DNA of 64,000 nucleotides, from NCBI RefSeq assembly GCF_006970865.1, contig NZ_CP035503.1, positions 2,617,001 to 2,681,000 of the forward strand. Reading direction: 5' to 3'. The notes under the pieces are model-generated. The model was not told the origin of the DNA, did not search any database, and worked only from the letters and a program-made list of their open reading frames with translations. Of this stretch, positions 39,130 to 48,073 are shown piece after piece. Origin of the DNA: Rhodoferax sediminis (lineage in GTDB: Bacteria; Pseudomonadota; Gammaproteobacteria; Burkholderiales; Burkholderiaceae_C). The number at the start of each line of letters is the position of its first letter. Position 1 is the first letter of the stretch. Both the position numbers and the translations under genes were made by a program.

Positions 39130-39297
39130 ACGAACTTCCGCCAGCTTGACCTCAACCTGCTACGCGTGCTGGCGACCATTCACCGTACCGGCTCGGTCAC
39201 CATGGCCGGCAAGACCCCGGTGCGATTGCGCGATTTTTTTCGAAACCATGGCATTCACTTGGTATGGCGCAGCAGCACCGACAATGACTCCGCATAG
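39130..39297 (+). pseudogene. LysR regulator relic (deleted duplicate of the 40589 gene)
   Basis: Translation from 39130 gives NFRQLDLNLLRVLATIHRTG and SVTMAGK as in the intact LysR, but the start codon is ACG. About 14 codons covering the recognition helix are missing, after which RLRDFF is kept. Then the whole effector domain is deleted, and the frame resumes with HLVWRSSTDNDSA, matching the C-terminal HLVWHSSTNNDPA, before a stop. The upstream promoter sequence is also duplicated. The 144 bp after it (39298-39441) hold weak further homology and nothing else I recognise. Confidence 0.85.
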
Positions 39298-39441
39298 CAT
39301 TGAATGCGCGACCTTCCGATCAATCGGCGTGTCAACGAACTCGGCGCGGTCCGACTTGCCAATCAAGAATGACATCCCAGGCGAGGCGATCGTCAAGAAG
39401 CCGGTCGGTCATCGTCTCATTCGATCAGCGTAGGGGCGGTG

Positions 39442-40449
39442 TCAACCGCCAGAGCTGCCGTTGTTCACGTCGACTTCGGTGTATTCGGGATCGAACGCAT
39501 GCACGCGCGAGGCCGGCTTCTTGTTGAACAGCAGCCGCACGACGTCGGGGCGCGAGTAGTGGCCGGTGGGGTCGTAAGCCGCCTTGGCCACGCCGATGAA
39601 GCCAAGGTCGACATCCGCATAGAGGAGTCCCTCGGCGGTTTCCGGCAAGGGCTCGCAGAGCGGTTTGGCATCTGGGCCGTAGATCATCGCAAACCCGCCA
39701 CCCTCAAGCAGGAGCTCGCGCTTCTGCGGCGTGTCGGCAAGCATGTCGAGCATCTCCTTGGACACAGTGGCGCAAGGCGCAAGCACGTAGCATTGGCCTT
39801 CCAGTGCATAGACTTGGCTGGCAGCATTGTTCGCTTCTGCGCTGAGCTGGAACGCTGCGCCGCGGTAGACCGAGAAGCTGGGCCAGGCAGCGATGTGCAC
39901 CTGCTCGTTCTGCGAGAACATCGCATACTTGCTCAGCGGCTGAATGTGCTCGGCGCAGCAAAGGGCTCCGATGCGCCCGAGCGAGGTGTCGTGCACGGCC
40001 AGATGACTGCCGTCGCCTTCGCCGAAGACGGTGCGCTCGGCGTGGGTCGGCTTGAGTTTGCGCCGTGTCGCGATCACTTCACCGTGGTTGTCGATGATGG
40101 TTTGCGCGAGATAGAGTGTGCCGACCGAGCGCTCGCTGAAGCCGAGCACAACATGAATATTGTTTTCTGCGGCGGCGCGACACAAGCGTTCCCATTGCGG
40201 GCTACCAACCACTAGCGCGTTCTCGTAGTAGCGCTGCACGAACTGCATGCCCCAGGCTGGCGAGTCGAGCCAGATCCACCACGGATAGCCGGGCAGCCAA
40301 GTTTCAGGGAATCCGATCAACGCGGCGCCTTCGGCTGCGGCCTGCTCGATGAAGCCTATGGCCTTCTCGACACCCTTGTCGAGGTCGAGAAACGCGGGCG
40401 CAGCCTGCACGGCCGCGACTTTGTACTTAGTACGCACGGGAATTGTCAT
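39442..40449 (-). CDS. Nitrilase, arylacetonitrilase type
   Basis: 335 aa carbon-nitrogen hydrolase that converts a nitrile to a carboxylic acid and ammonia. The ATG at 40449 is used, with ggag 6 bp upstream. The catalytic triad is Glu49 ([13 protein letters not shown]), Lys131 ([19 protein letters not shown]) and Cys165 (GALCCAEH). The blocks [25 protein letters not shown] and [13 protein letters not shown] match arylacetonitrilases such as that of Alcaligenes faecalis, which hydrolyse mandelonitrile and phenylacetonitrile. The C-terminal tail is about 20 residues shorter. It is divergent from a LysR gene. With mandelate racemase in the same island, mandelonitrile is a reasonable substrate (inferred). 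Confidence 0.9.
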   Translation of the reverse strand: MTIPVRTKYKVAAVQAAPAFLDLDKGVEKAIGFIEQAAAEGAALIGFPETWLPGYPWWIWLDSPAWGMQFVQRYYENALVVGSPQWERLCRAAAENNIHVVLGFSERSVGTLYLAQTIIDNHGEVIATRRKLKPTHAERTVFGEGDGSHLAVHDTSLGRIGALCCAEHIQPLSKYAMFSQNEQVHIAAWPSFSVYRGAAFQLSAEANNAASQVYALEGQCYVLAPCATVSKEMLDMLADTPQKRELLLEGGGFAMIYGPDAKPLCEPLPETAEGLLYADVDLGFIGVAKAAYDPTGHYSRPDVVRLLFNKKPASRVHAFDPEYTEVDVNNGSSGG

Positions 40450-40508
40450 GATCATCTCCAAGTTTGTGAAAAGAATGAATCTAATTTACGCAGGTCAAAT
40501 TCATGTGA

Positions 40509-40542
40509 CAAATGGATTCTTCAAATGGAGCACATCCATTTG
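40509..40542. promoter_or_regulatory. Candidate LysR operator between nitrilase and lysR (copy 2)
   Basis: caaatggat (40509-40517) and atccatttg (40534-40542), spacer 16 bp, identical arms to the site upstream of iorA. Placement between divergent genes suits a LysR-type activator that also controls itself. Confidence 0.6.
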
Positions 40543-40588
40543 GTGAATAATCCCGGAGAATCTCGATAACTATGGGCAGAGATGCACG

Positions 40589-41515
40589 ATGAACTTCCGC
40601 CAGCTGGACCTCAACCTGCTACGCGTGCTGGCGGCCATTCACCGTACCGGCTCGGTCACCATGGCCGGCAAAGCCTTGTCGCTGTCACAGCCCGCAACTA
40701 GCAATGCCCTGGCGCGGCTGCGCGACTTTTTTGAAGATGAGCTTTTCGTGCGCGCCCCTTCTGGCCTGAAACCGACCCGTCTGTGCGAAAAGCTGGCGCC
40801 CGCGGTGCTGGCCCAGTTGCTCGCCCTGGAGACAGTGGTCAGCGGCCATGACGATTTCGAGCCCGCTCTGAGCGATATGCACTGGCGTCTTTCCCTGTCC
40901 GACTTGGGAGAAATAGTCTTTTTACCGGCGTTGGCCAGCACGCTGCGCAGTCAGGCGCCAAGCGCCCGTCTTTCCAATATTTCGGTGGCGGCGGCCGATG
41001 TTGCGGCGGCGCTGGAGGCGCGCGAGATCGATCTGGCCATCGGCATTTTGCAACCCCGGCACAGGGGCATTCGTACAGAACTGCTGCTGCGCGAGCAATA
41101 CGTAGCGATGGCCGCGCCACTGTGGCGGCCTGCATCCGGCCGCAGTGGCCGGATCTTGACAATGCGGCAGCTTGCCGAAGCCGCCTTTGTGGTGGCGTCG
41201 CCAACCGCGACCTTCCATGGCAGCGTCGAACAGATGCTGGTGCGCATGAAGCTGGAAGACCGCATCGTGCTGCGGGCGCGCCACTTCGGCGCCCTGCCCG
41301 ACTTGGCCCTAAGCACCGACCTGTTGTCCATCGTGCCGGAAATGTATGCGCACAATCTTCGCCAGCGCTATGACTTCAGGGTATGGGGCATCCCCGGCGC
41401 CCCCACCTATGACGTTCATTTGGTGTGGCACAGCAGCACGAACAACGACCCGGCCCAGCAATGGATGCGCGCACTGGTGCACAAGCTGTTCAAGCGCCCG
41501 ACGCAGACAGACTAA
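40589..41515 (+). CDS. LysR family transcriptional regulator (nitrilase/IOR regulator candidate)
   Basis: 308 aa. The N-terminal winged helix-turn-helix reads LNLLRVLAAIHRTGSVTMAG, then KALSLSQPATSNALARLRDFF, as in NodD/NahR-like LysR proteins that respond to aromatic compounds; the effector-binding domain follows to the C-terminus. It is divergent from the nitrilase gene, with a shared 9-bp inverted repeat between them. A deleted copy of this gene lies 1.3 kb upstream next to iorA, so one regulator probably controls both the nitrilase and the iorAB-livKHMGF-mdlA operon. Confidence 0.9.
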   Translation: MNFRQLDLNLLRVLAAIHRTGSVTMAGKALSLSQPATSNALARLRDFFEDELFVRAPSGLKPTRLCEKLAPAVLAQLLALETVVSGHDDFEPALSDMHWRLSLSDLGEIVFLPALASTLRSQAPSARLSNISVAAADVAAALEAREIDLAIGILQPRHRGIRTELLLREQYVAMAAPLWRPASGRSGRILTMRQLAEAAFVVASPTATFHGSVEQMLVRMKLEDRIVLRARHFGALPDLALSTDLLSIVPEMYAHNLRQRYDFRVWGIPGAPTYDVHLVWHSSTNNDPAQQWMRALVHKLFKRPTQTD

Positions 41516-41750
41516 TTTTCAGGTTGCAGGAAAACCCTGGCGAAGATCATTGCCACCGTCAGCGGCGGTTGAAAGGTGTCCAAATCTGGCGGCGGAGCGC
41601 GTTTTTTTTTGGAAACCGAGTAACGTTGGCCGACAGGGCGCGTGGTTTCATCGGGAGGCAGGCACCGCAGTTGAACGTAAAGAAGCTTAAGTTCGCGCTG
41701 GGCGACTTTCAAATACTATCGATTACGAAGCATCAAGGTTGCCGCCCTGC
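41516..41750. other. Intergenic region between lysR and luxR-type genes
   Basis: 235 bp between convergent genes. It has a run of nine T after gcgcg at about 41610 and no convincing reading frame. The stretch tgccaccgtcagcggcggtt looks unlike its surroundings and could be an old insertion remnant, but I cannot identify it. Confidence 0.3.
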
Positions 41751-42527
41751 CTATACGAGCAGGCGATTGACCTCGCAACCCAGTTTGTTGCGGCCATCGA
41801 CGTTCAATTTGCGAAACGCATTGGCCAGGTAGTAGCGGACCGTGCTGAATTCAATCCCGAGGTCGCGCGCGATTTCCTTGTCTGAATCTCCACGGGATAC
41901 CCGCAAAGCGACTTCGGCCTCACGCGGGCTGAGGTGCCCGCGCTGCGTGAGCAGCCGTACCGGCAGCCCCGCGTCAGGCTTGGGCAAGATGTCAGTCACC
42001 AACGCCACTTTTTTTTGCAAACGCACCAGTGCGGCAGTGAAGGCCGGCTGAATAAGATTCAGAATCTGCAAGCTTTGCGCATCAAAATTCTGCCGCTGCT
42101 GCGAACGAAAGATCACGAGGTCGCCGACACAGTCAGCGCCCGCATAGGCGTAAAGGTTGACGCCCCAGTACAGCCCGTCGCGACGCAGAAAGTCGTTGAA
42201 AAACTCGGTGTGAACCAGCTCATCCTGCGAGATGACGTCCGACACGCGCGTGGGACTTCGCCGCTCTCTGAGCTTGGGCGTCACGGGGTCGTGGAACTGG
42301 TAGTAAGCATCGTAGGATTGAATGTGCGACGAGCAGACGTTGTATCCCGCGCAAATCGAATACCTGCCAGACACCGGGTCCCAATCGCGCGACGACAGGT
42401 AATCCGCCTCGACCAGTTGCGCAATGGGTTTCGCCAGCTCCTGGCGCAGGTCATCCACCTCTTGGGCGCCGGCCAAAAGCTGTAAAACGTCCGCCAACAG
42501 GCGGGACTTGCTTTCGTTCAGGTACAT
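41751..42527 (-). CDS. LuxR family transcriptional regulator
   Basis: 258 aa from ATG at 42527 (a TTG two codons earlier is possible). The C-terminal GerE-type helix-turn-helix, LSPREAEVALRVSRGDSDKE followed by IARDLGIEFSTVRYYLANAFRKL (about 195-245), is clear. The N-terminal about 185 residues resemble no sensor I can name with confidence; no receiver-type phosphorylation site or autoinducer-binding Trp-Tyr-Asp set is obvious. It is divergent from the amidase and its ABC transporter, so it is likely their regulator. Confidence 0.85.
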   Translation of the reverse strand: MYLNESKSRLLADVLQLLAGAQEVDDLRQELAKPIAQLVEADYLSSRDWDPVSGRYSICAGYNVCSSHIQSYDAYYQFHDPVTPKLRERRSPTRVSDVISQDELVHTEFFNDFLRRDGLYWGVNLYAYAGADCVGDLVIFRSQQRQNFDAQSLQILNLIQPAFTAALVRLQKKVALVTDILPKPDAGLPVRLLTQRGHLSPREAEVALRVSRGDSDKEIARDLGIEFSTVRYYLANAFRKLNVDGRNKLGCEVNRLLV

Positions 42528-42801
42528 CGGCAAACGGTTATTTCAGGATGACTGCCACGGACACAAAGCACGCAAGAACCATGCCTCGGCAAGCCGGAAA
42601 TCGTAGTGGAGGCTCCGGCCAGTGTCAATGGGCAGGCCCCCAGCCGTGCGCTGCGGCCCCGAAGCGTGGGCGCCGATCCGGGTAATTCCCCCCTCATTCT
42701 TGGGAGTACCGCAAGCAACACAGCGGCCTAAACTGCGCACATGAATCTGAAGACGCGGAACGGGCCCGCCGGGTCCGTCCCTTAACTTGAGGCTCTTCCA
42801 C

Positions 42802-44208
42802 ATGTCCGTCACCGACTACCCTTCCCTCGCATCGCTCATACGCGCTCTGGCCAATCGTGAGACCTCCAGTGCCGAGTATGCGGAGACCCTGATTGCCCGC
42901 ACGGCAACTCACACCGCTCTTGGTGGCTATGTCGGCTTCGATCCTGATCTGCTTCGTGCGCAGGCCCGCGTTGCCGACAGCCGTCGGTCTGCCGGCGAGA
43001 CCGTGCCACTGCTGGGTATGCCCATCGCGCTGAAGGACAACATCGACGCGGTCGGCTGGCCAACGTCGGTCGGCACCACGGCGTTGCTCGACAACAAGCC
43101 ATCGCGGGACGCCGCCGTGACCGAACGGCTACGTGCGGCCGGCGCCCTCATCAGTGGCAAAGCGAACATGCACGAGCTGGCATTCGGAATTACGAATCAC
43201 AACAGGGTTACGGGCATTGCCCGCAATCCCTGGGCAACGGATCGCATTCCCGGCGGTAGCAGCGGTGGCTGCGGCGTCCTGGTGGCCGCAGGCCTGGTGC
43301 CCGCAGCGATTGGGACGGACACGGGTGGCTCGGTTCGCGTCCCGGCCGCCCTGTGCGGCATTGCGGGCCTGCGCCCGACCGTTGGCCGGGTCTCAGGAAG
43401 AGGTATCGCGCCAATTTCGTCGACCCGGGACACCGCCGGCCCGATGGCGCGCTGTACCGAGGACTTGGCCTTGCTGGACACTGTCCTCACCGGCGATGCC
43501 GAGCCGGTTGCGCCCATATCGCTCGCAGGCCTGCGGCTGGGGCTGCCGAGTGGGCGCTTCTGGCAAGGCCTTGACGGTGGCGTGTCTACGGTAACGCAGG
43601 CAGCGCTTGAACTCCTGCGCCGCGCCGGTGTGGTACTCGTGGACGTAGACCTTCCGGAACTGGACCAACACAACGAGGCGGCGGGCTTCCCCATCGCGCT
43701 TTACGAGTTCATCCCAGACATGACCCGTTACCTCGAAAGCTCAGCGAGCGGCATCAGCCTGGCAGAACTGGTGGCGCGCATTGGTAATCAGGACGTCGCC
43801 GGCCTGCTCCAGCCGCTTCTGGCGAGTGGAGGGATTCCGCAGGATACCTATGCCATGGCCCTGACCGCCCGGGAGAAGTTGCAACAGGTTTACTCCACGG
43901 CCTTCGCAAAGTATCAGGTGGAGGCGCTGGTGTTCCCCACGACCCCGCTGACCGCGCGCGCAGTCTCCCCACAAGACACGGTCGAGTTCAACGGCCAGCA
44001 GCAGCCTTCGTTCCCAACCTTCATCCGCAACACCGACCCCGGAAGCAACGCCGGCATTCCGGGCGTGACCTTGCCGGCAGGCATGGCGCCGGATGGCCTG
44101 CCGGTGGGCTTGGCACTCGACGGGCCCGCCCATTCCGATCGCCGGCTGCTGTCGGTTGCCGCCGCCATCGAACGTGTTCTCCCGAAGCCAACCCTGGCTC
44201 CACTCTAA
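42802..44208 (+). CDS. Amidase signature enzyme (aryl-acetamide/mandelamide hydrolase-like)
   Basis: 468 aa from ATG at 42802, 9 bp after gagg. The Ser-cisSer-Lys triad is Lys78 (ALKDN), Ser153 (GGSSGG) and nucleophile Ser177 (GTDTGGSVR), with the standard 24-residue spacing between the serines. The family hydrolyses amides to acid plus ammonia and includes indoleacetamide hydrolase and the mandelamide hydrolase of Pseudomonas mandelate clusters. Its place in an island with nitrilase and mandelate racemase makes an aromatic amide a likely substrate, but specificity is not shown by sequence. It heads an operon with an ABC transporter and an aldolase-family gene. Confidence 0.88.
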   Translation: MSVTDYPSLASLIRALANRETSSAEYAETLIARTATHTALGGYVGFDPDLLRAQARVADSRRSAGETVPLLGMPIALKDNIDAVGWPTSVGTTALLDNKPSRDAAVTERLRAAGALISGKANMHELAFGITNHNRVTGIARNPWATDRIPGGSSGGCGVLVAAGLVPAAIGTDTGGSVRVPAALCGIAGLRPTVGRVSGRGIAPISSTRDTAGPMARCTEDLALLDTVLTGDAEPVAPISLAGLRLGLPSGRFWQGLDGGVSTVTQAALELLRRAGVVLVDVDLPELDQHNEAAGFPIALYEFIPDMTRYLESSASGISLAELVARIGNQDVAGLLQPLLASGGIPQDTYAMALTAREKLQQVYSTAFAKYQVEALVFPTTPLTARAVSPQDTVEFNGQQQPSFPTFIRNTDPGSNAGIPGVTLPAGMAPDGLPVGLALDGPAHSDRRLLSVAAAIERVLPKPTLAPL

Positions 44209-44258
44209 ACCGCAAGCACCTCTTATCCACCACCCGACGACAACCCGAGGAAATTCAC

Positions 44259-45416
44259 ATGCAACGCAGAACTTTTGTCTCCAGCGCCGCCGTCGCTCTT
44301 GCCGGCGCCATGCAACCGATGGCTTCGGCCTGGGCCGCTAGCCCGCTCAAGGTCGCGGTGATGGTGCCGCTCACCGGACCGGCGGGCTTGTTCGGACCGT
44401 CCGCCAAGGCATGTGCCGAGCTGGCGGTAGAGCAGCTCAACGCCCGCGGTGGCGTCCTCGGGCGCAAAGTGGATCTGCTCATCGGCGACGGTGGGCTTGC
44501 GCCGGCCGAAGCCGGACAGGCGGCGCTCAAACTGTGGAAAGGCAACGGTGCTGAAGTGTTCATCGGTATGCATGACAGCGCCGTTCGCGGCGCGCTGGAG
44601 GGTTTGTTCAAGGGTCAGGTCCCGTATTTCTACACGCCTGTCTACGAAGGCGGCGATTGCAGCGTCGGGACCTACTTCAACGGCGAGACACCGCCCCAGC
44701 AGCTCGAACTGCCCCTGCCCTGGCTCATGGCCGAGCGCAAGGTCAAGAAGTGGTACCTGATTGGCAACGACTACATCTGGGGTCGCAACACCAACGCGGC
44801 GGCCAAGGGCTACATCACCAAGGCGGGTGGCACGGTCGTGGGGGACGAGTACCAGCCATTCTCGGTCGACAACTTCGACTCGAGTTTGGCGCGCATCCGG
44901 GACAGTGGCGCGGACGCTGTACTGGTGTCGCTGGTTGGCGGCTCCTCGGTCACCTTCAATCGCGCGTTCGCAGGTTTCGGCCTGGCGGACAAGGTGGTTC
45001 GCATCGGCTCCCTGATTGAAGAAAACACGCTGGCGGGCATCGGGGTGCAGAACGCAAAGAACCTGTATTCCAGCGCCGGCTACTTCGCCAACATCGATAC
45101 GCCTGCTGCCAAGGGATTCTCCACGGCTTACTTCAAACGTTTTGGAGACAAGGCACCGGCGCTGAACGGCCTGGCCGAGTCGGTGTTCGAAGGCTTCCTC
45201 ATGCTGAGTGCCATCGCCAAGAAGGCCAACAACCTGAAAGTCGCGGCCATGGAACACGCGTCGGAAGGCGCGAGCTACGAAGGACCGCGCGGTTCGGTGA
45301 CGATGCATGCCCGCCACGTCGACCAGAACATCTATGTTGCCGAGGTCGCCAGTACCGGGTTCAAGGTTGTGAAGACCTTCCCGCACGTCCCCTCGGGGCA
45401 GACCTGCAAAGTCTGA
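44259..45416 (+). CDS. ABC transporter substrate-binding protein, AmiC/FmdD/UrtA-like
   Basis: 385 aa with a Tat/Sec-type signal (MQRRTFVSSAAVALAGAMQP) and mature start SPLKVAVMVPLTGPAGLFGPS. The pattern YFYTPVYEGGDCSVGTYFNG and KKWYLIGNDYIWGRNTNAAA is typical of the Peripla_BP_5 branch that binds amides or urea, unlike the LivK of island system 1. Immediately downstream of an amidase, it probably captures the amide substrate (inferred). Confidence 0.88.
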   Translation: MQRRTFVSSAAVALAGAMQPMASAWAASPLKVAVMVPLTGPAGLFGPSAKACAELAVEQLNARGGVLGRKVDLLIGDGGLAPAEAGQAALKLWKGNGAEVFIGMHDSAVRGALEGLFKGQVPYFYTPVYEGGDCSVGTYFNGETPPQQLELPLPWLMAERKVKKWYLIGNDYIWGRNTNAAAKGYITKAGGTVVGDEYQPFSVDNFDSSLARIRDSGADAVLVSLVGGSSVTFNRAFAGFGLADKVVRIGSLIEENTLAGIGVQNAKNLYSSAGYFANIDTPAAKGFSTAYFKRFGDKAPALNGLAESVFEGFLMLSAIAKKANNLKVAAMEHASEGASYEGPRGSVTMHARHVDQNIYVAEVASTGFKVVKTFPHVPSGQTCKV

Positions 45417-45429
45417 GCTGGAGACCCTG

Positions 45430-46287
45430 ATGATGGACAGCGCCACAGTACTGACCGGGCTGAACCTGGGTTACGCCCTGTGCACGCTCGCCTTGACGAC
45501 GCTGGGTCTGGCCATTGTGTTCGGACTACTGGGGGTCATGAACATGGCTCATGGCGAATTCGTCATGCTGGGTGCCTACGCCGTGGTGGTGGTGCAGAAG
45601 CTGGGGCTGCCGCTCCCAGCCGCTGTGCCACTGGCCATCGCGATCTGTGGCGCACTCGGATGGGCGGTGGAGCGATGGCTCATCCGCCCCTTGTACGCGC
45701 GCCCCTTCGACACGCTGCTGGCAACCTGGGGCCTGTCCATACTCCTGCGCAATCTGGTGGAAGCCATCTTTGGCAAGGGCTACCAGAACGTCCAAAGCAG
45801 CGCAGCCGCACCCATGGCATTTCTGGGCACGTCCTATCCGGCCTATCGGCTCTTCCTGATGGCTCTGACGGTCGTGCTGATGCTCGCTCTTGTGCTTTGG
45901 TATCGCCGCAGCAACGCCGGTTTGAAGGTACGCGCGATGACGGGCAACCCCACCCTGGCGCGGGCGCTCGGCATCGACACCGGCAAGCTGGCGACGCGGG
46001 CCTTCGTCATGGGTGTCGTGCTGGCAGGCCTGGCAGGGGTATTGCTCGCACCCATCGTTCGAGTGGAGCCGGCCATGGGCGTGGACTATCTGCTGAACGC
46101 GTTCTTTGTGTTGGTGGTCGGCGGGCTGGGCTCACTGGCGGGGCTGACCAGTGGCGTCGGGCTTATCGGCGGGACACAGGCCGGCATCTCCAGCCTGATT
46201 GACCAGACCGCGGGCTACGCCGCGGTACTCGTTCTTTCCATCCTCTTCCTCTGGTTACGACCGCAAGGGCTTTATGGCCGCCGCTAG
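45430..46287 (+). CDS. LivH/UrtB-like ABC transporter permease (island system 2)
   Basis: 285 aa permease with the LivH hallmark LGLAIVFGLLGVMNMAHGEFVMLGAYAVVV (about 26-55) and a second-half loop GGLGSLAGLTSGVGLIGGTQ. It starts 14 bp after the binding-protein gene, and its end overlaps the next gene by 14 bp. Confidence 0.92.
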   Translation: MMDSATVLTGLNLGYALCTLALTTLGLAIVFGLLGVMNMAHGEFVMLGAYAVVVVQKLGLPLPAAVPLAIAICGALGWAVERWLIRPLYARPFDTLLATWGLSILLRNLVEAIFGKGYQNVQSSAAAPMAFLGTSYPAYRLFLMALTVVLMLALVLWYRRSNAGLKVRAMTGNPTLARALGIDTGKLATRAFVMGVVLAGLAGVLLAPIVRVEPAMGVDYLLNAFFVLVVGGLGSLAGLTSGVGLIGGTQAGISSLIDQTAGYAAVLVLSILFLWLRPQGLYGRR

Positions 46288-48073
46288 TTCACGTCCTGCC
46301 TTGTCGATCACCTTGCGCCTGGGCGGAATGCGGCCTTGGGTAGCGCCGGTGCTCCTGGCGGCTGCACTGGTGCTGCTGCCCTTCGTCGGCAACGAATTCC
46401 TGGCCTATCAAATAGGACTGTTCCTCCTGTATGGGGTCGCCGCTCAGGGCGTGGCGCTGTGCTGGGGGCGGCTGGGCTTCCTGCCTTTGGGACACGCCCT
46501 GTTCTTCGGGCTGGGCGCCTACCTCAGCGGCGGCATCCTGAAGGCCGCACAGGCCGATGCCGTGTGGTACCTGTTGCTCCCGCTCGCTGCGCTCGCTCCC
46601 GCCGTGTTGGCCTGGGCCGTCGCGCGCCTGGTGTTCGCGCGCAGCTACCACAGCGGCCCGTACTTTTCACTCATCACGCTGGCCTTGACGATGTTGGGCT
46701 TCCTGGCCGCCAACCGGTTCAGCTCGCTCACCGGTGGCTTCAACGGCATGACCGAAATCCCTGAATTGCCGGGGCTCGACCGCTATGGGGCGATGTACTG
46801 GGCAGTGGCTGCACTGGCGCTGGTCAGCACGACTGGCTTGACCGTGATGCTGCGCCGTCCCATCGGCACACTCTGGAGCGCCATTTCGCAGAACGAGGAC
46901 CGGCTGCAGTTCTTCGGCTTCGCGACCGACCGCATGAAGGCCCTGGCCTTTGGCCTCTCGGCGCTGTGCGCGGCCGCAGCTGGCGTGCTGTTCGCTCCTC
47001 ACCAAGGCATCGTCACGCCCCAAACTGTCGGCTTCCTCTTGTCGACCGAGCTCGTCATCTGGGCGGCAGTTGGCGGCAAGGCCAGCCCCTTTGGCGCCCT
47101 GCTCGGAGCCGTGCTGGTCGGCTATGCGTCCTCGGAATTGCGCGACAACTTCGCGTATTGGGAAGTCGTCGTTGCAATCGCATTCATGGCGGTGGTCCGA
47201 TTTCTCCCCGACGGCATCGCCGGCTTCGTCACAAGGCTGCTCAACCGGGGGCCTGCCACGTCGGCGCAGATATCCGCGCCCGTGGAGGCCGCGCCTGCCA
47301 TCTTCCCCGCATCAAGAAGCTCACGTGCCGAGTTGGCGTTCGACGATGTGTACAGCGGTGCTTCGGGCATCGCCATCATCAATGGCCTCTCGCTGAAGCT
47401 CAGCGGCCCCGGCGTTCGCTGCCTGATCGGCCCCAACGGCGCAGGCAAAACGTCGACATTCAACACGCTGACGGGCCGCCTGCCCTCGCAATCGGGAAGC
47501 ATCCAGTTTGCGGACCAAAAAGTAGGACGCTGGGCCGCCTGGCGGGTGGCACGGCTCGGTATCGGACGCAAGTTCCAGATTCCTTCGGTGTTCAGTCAAC
47601 TGGACGTCCGTGACAACCTGGCAATTGCCCTGTGGGCCAACCGGTTGCACGGGCTGCAATCACTGAGCAACCGGCCGAAGCAATGGCAAACGCCGCTGCT
47701 TCAGGAGCTGCTGAACCTGTTTCCGGCACTGCGGAACAGCCTCGACATCCCTGCAGGCCGGCTCTCCCAAGGTGACCGCCAGGCGCTTGAATTCGTAATG
47801 ATGGCCTTGCCGGAGCCGCGCCTGATGTTGCTGGATGAACCCTGTGCGGGGCTCTCGCCGGGGGAGACCCAGCGCATGATGGATGCGATCAAGACTGTGG
47901 CGCAGCGGCTCGACGCAGCGGCCTTGGTGATCGAGCACGACATGAGCGCGGTGGAGCGCATCGCCGACCACGTGTACGTCATGCATCAGGGACGCCTCTT
48001 GGCCGAGGGCTCTCTGGCGCAGGTGCAAGCCAACGAGAAGGTTCGCGCCGTCTATGCGGGAGGCCATAAGTGA
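46274..48073 (+). CDS. Fused LivM permease-LivG ATPase (island system 2)
   Basis: 599 aa in one frame: a LivM-type permease (about 1-325; GRLGFLPLGHALFFGLGAYLSGGIL, FGALLGAVLVGYASSELRD), an Ala/Pro linker, and a LivG-type ATPase (about 350-599). The ATPase has Walker A GPNGAGKTSTFNTL, Walker B LMLLDEPCAGLSP and EHDMSAVERIADHVYVMHQG. Its signature reads LSQGDRQALEF instead of LSGGQ, as in the urea transporter UrtD branch. The start is the ATG at 46274, inside the end of the preceding gene. Such permease-ATPase fusions exist but are less common than separate genes. Confidence 0.9.
   Translation: MAAASSRPALSITLRLGGMRPWVAPVLLAAALVLLPFVGNEFLAYQIGLFLLYGVAAQGVALCWGRLGFLPLGHALFFGLGAYLSGGILKAAQADAVWYLLLPLAALAPAVLAWAVARLVFARSYHSGPYFSLITLALTMLGFLAANRFSSLTGGFNGMTEIPELPGLDRYGAMYWAVAALALVSTTGLTVMLRRPIGTLWSAISQNEDRLQFFGFATDRMKALAFGLSALCAAAAGVLFAPHQGIVTPQTVGFLLSTELVIWAAVGGKASPFGALLGAVLVGYASSELRDNFAYWEVVVAIAFMAVVRFLPDGIAGFVTRLLNRGPATSAQISAPVEAAPAIFPASRSSRAELAFDDVYSGASGIAIINGLSLKLSGPGVRCLIGPNGAGKTSTFNTLTGRLPSQSGSIQFADQKVGRWAAWRVARLGIGRKFQIPSVFSQLDVRDNLAIALWANRLHGLQSLSNRPKQWQTPLLQELLNLFPALRNSLDIPAGRLSQGDRQALEFVMMALPEPRLMLLDEPCAGLSPGETQRMMDAIKTVAQRLDAAALVIEHDMSAVERIADHVYVMHQGRLLAEGSLAQVQANEKVRAVYAGGHK

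Noticed and set aside
39113..39433. 106-aa plus-strand open frame over the LysR relic
   Set aside because: It is in a different frame from the LysR homology and has no family similarity; the homologous frame starting at 39130 explains the sequence as a deleted gene.
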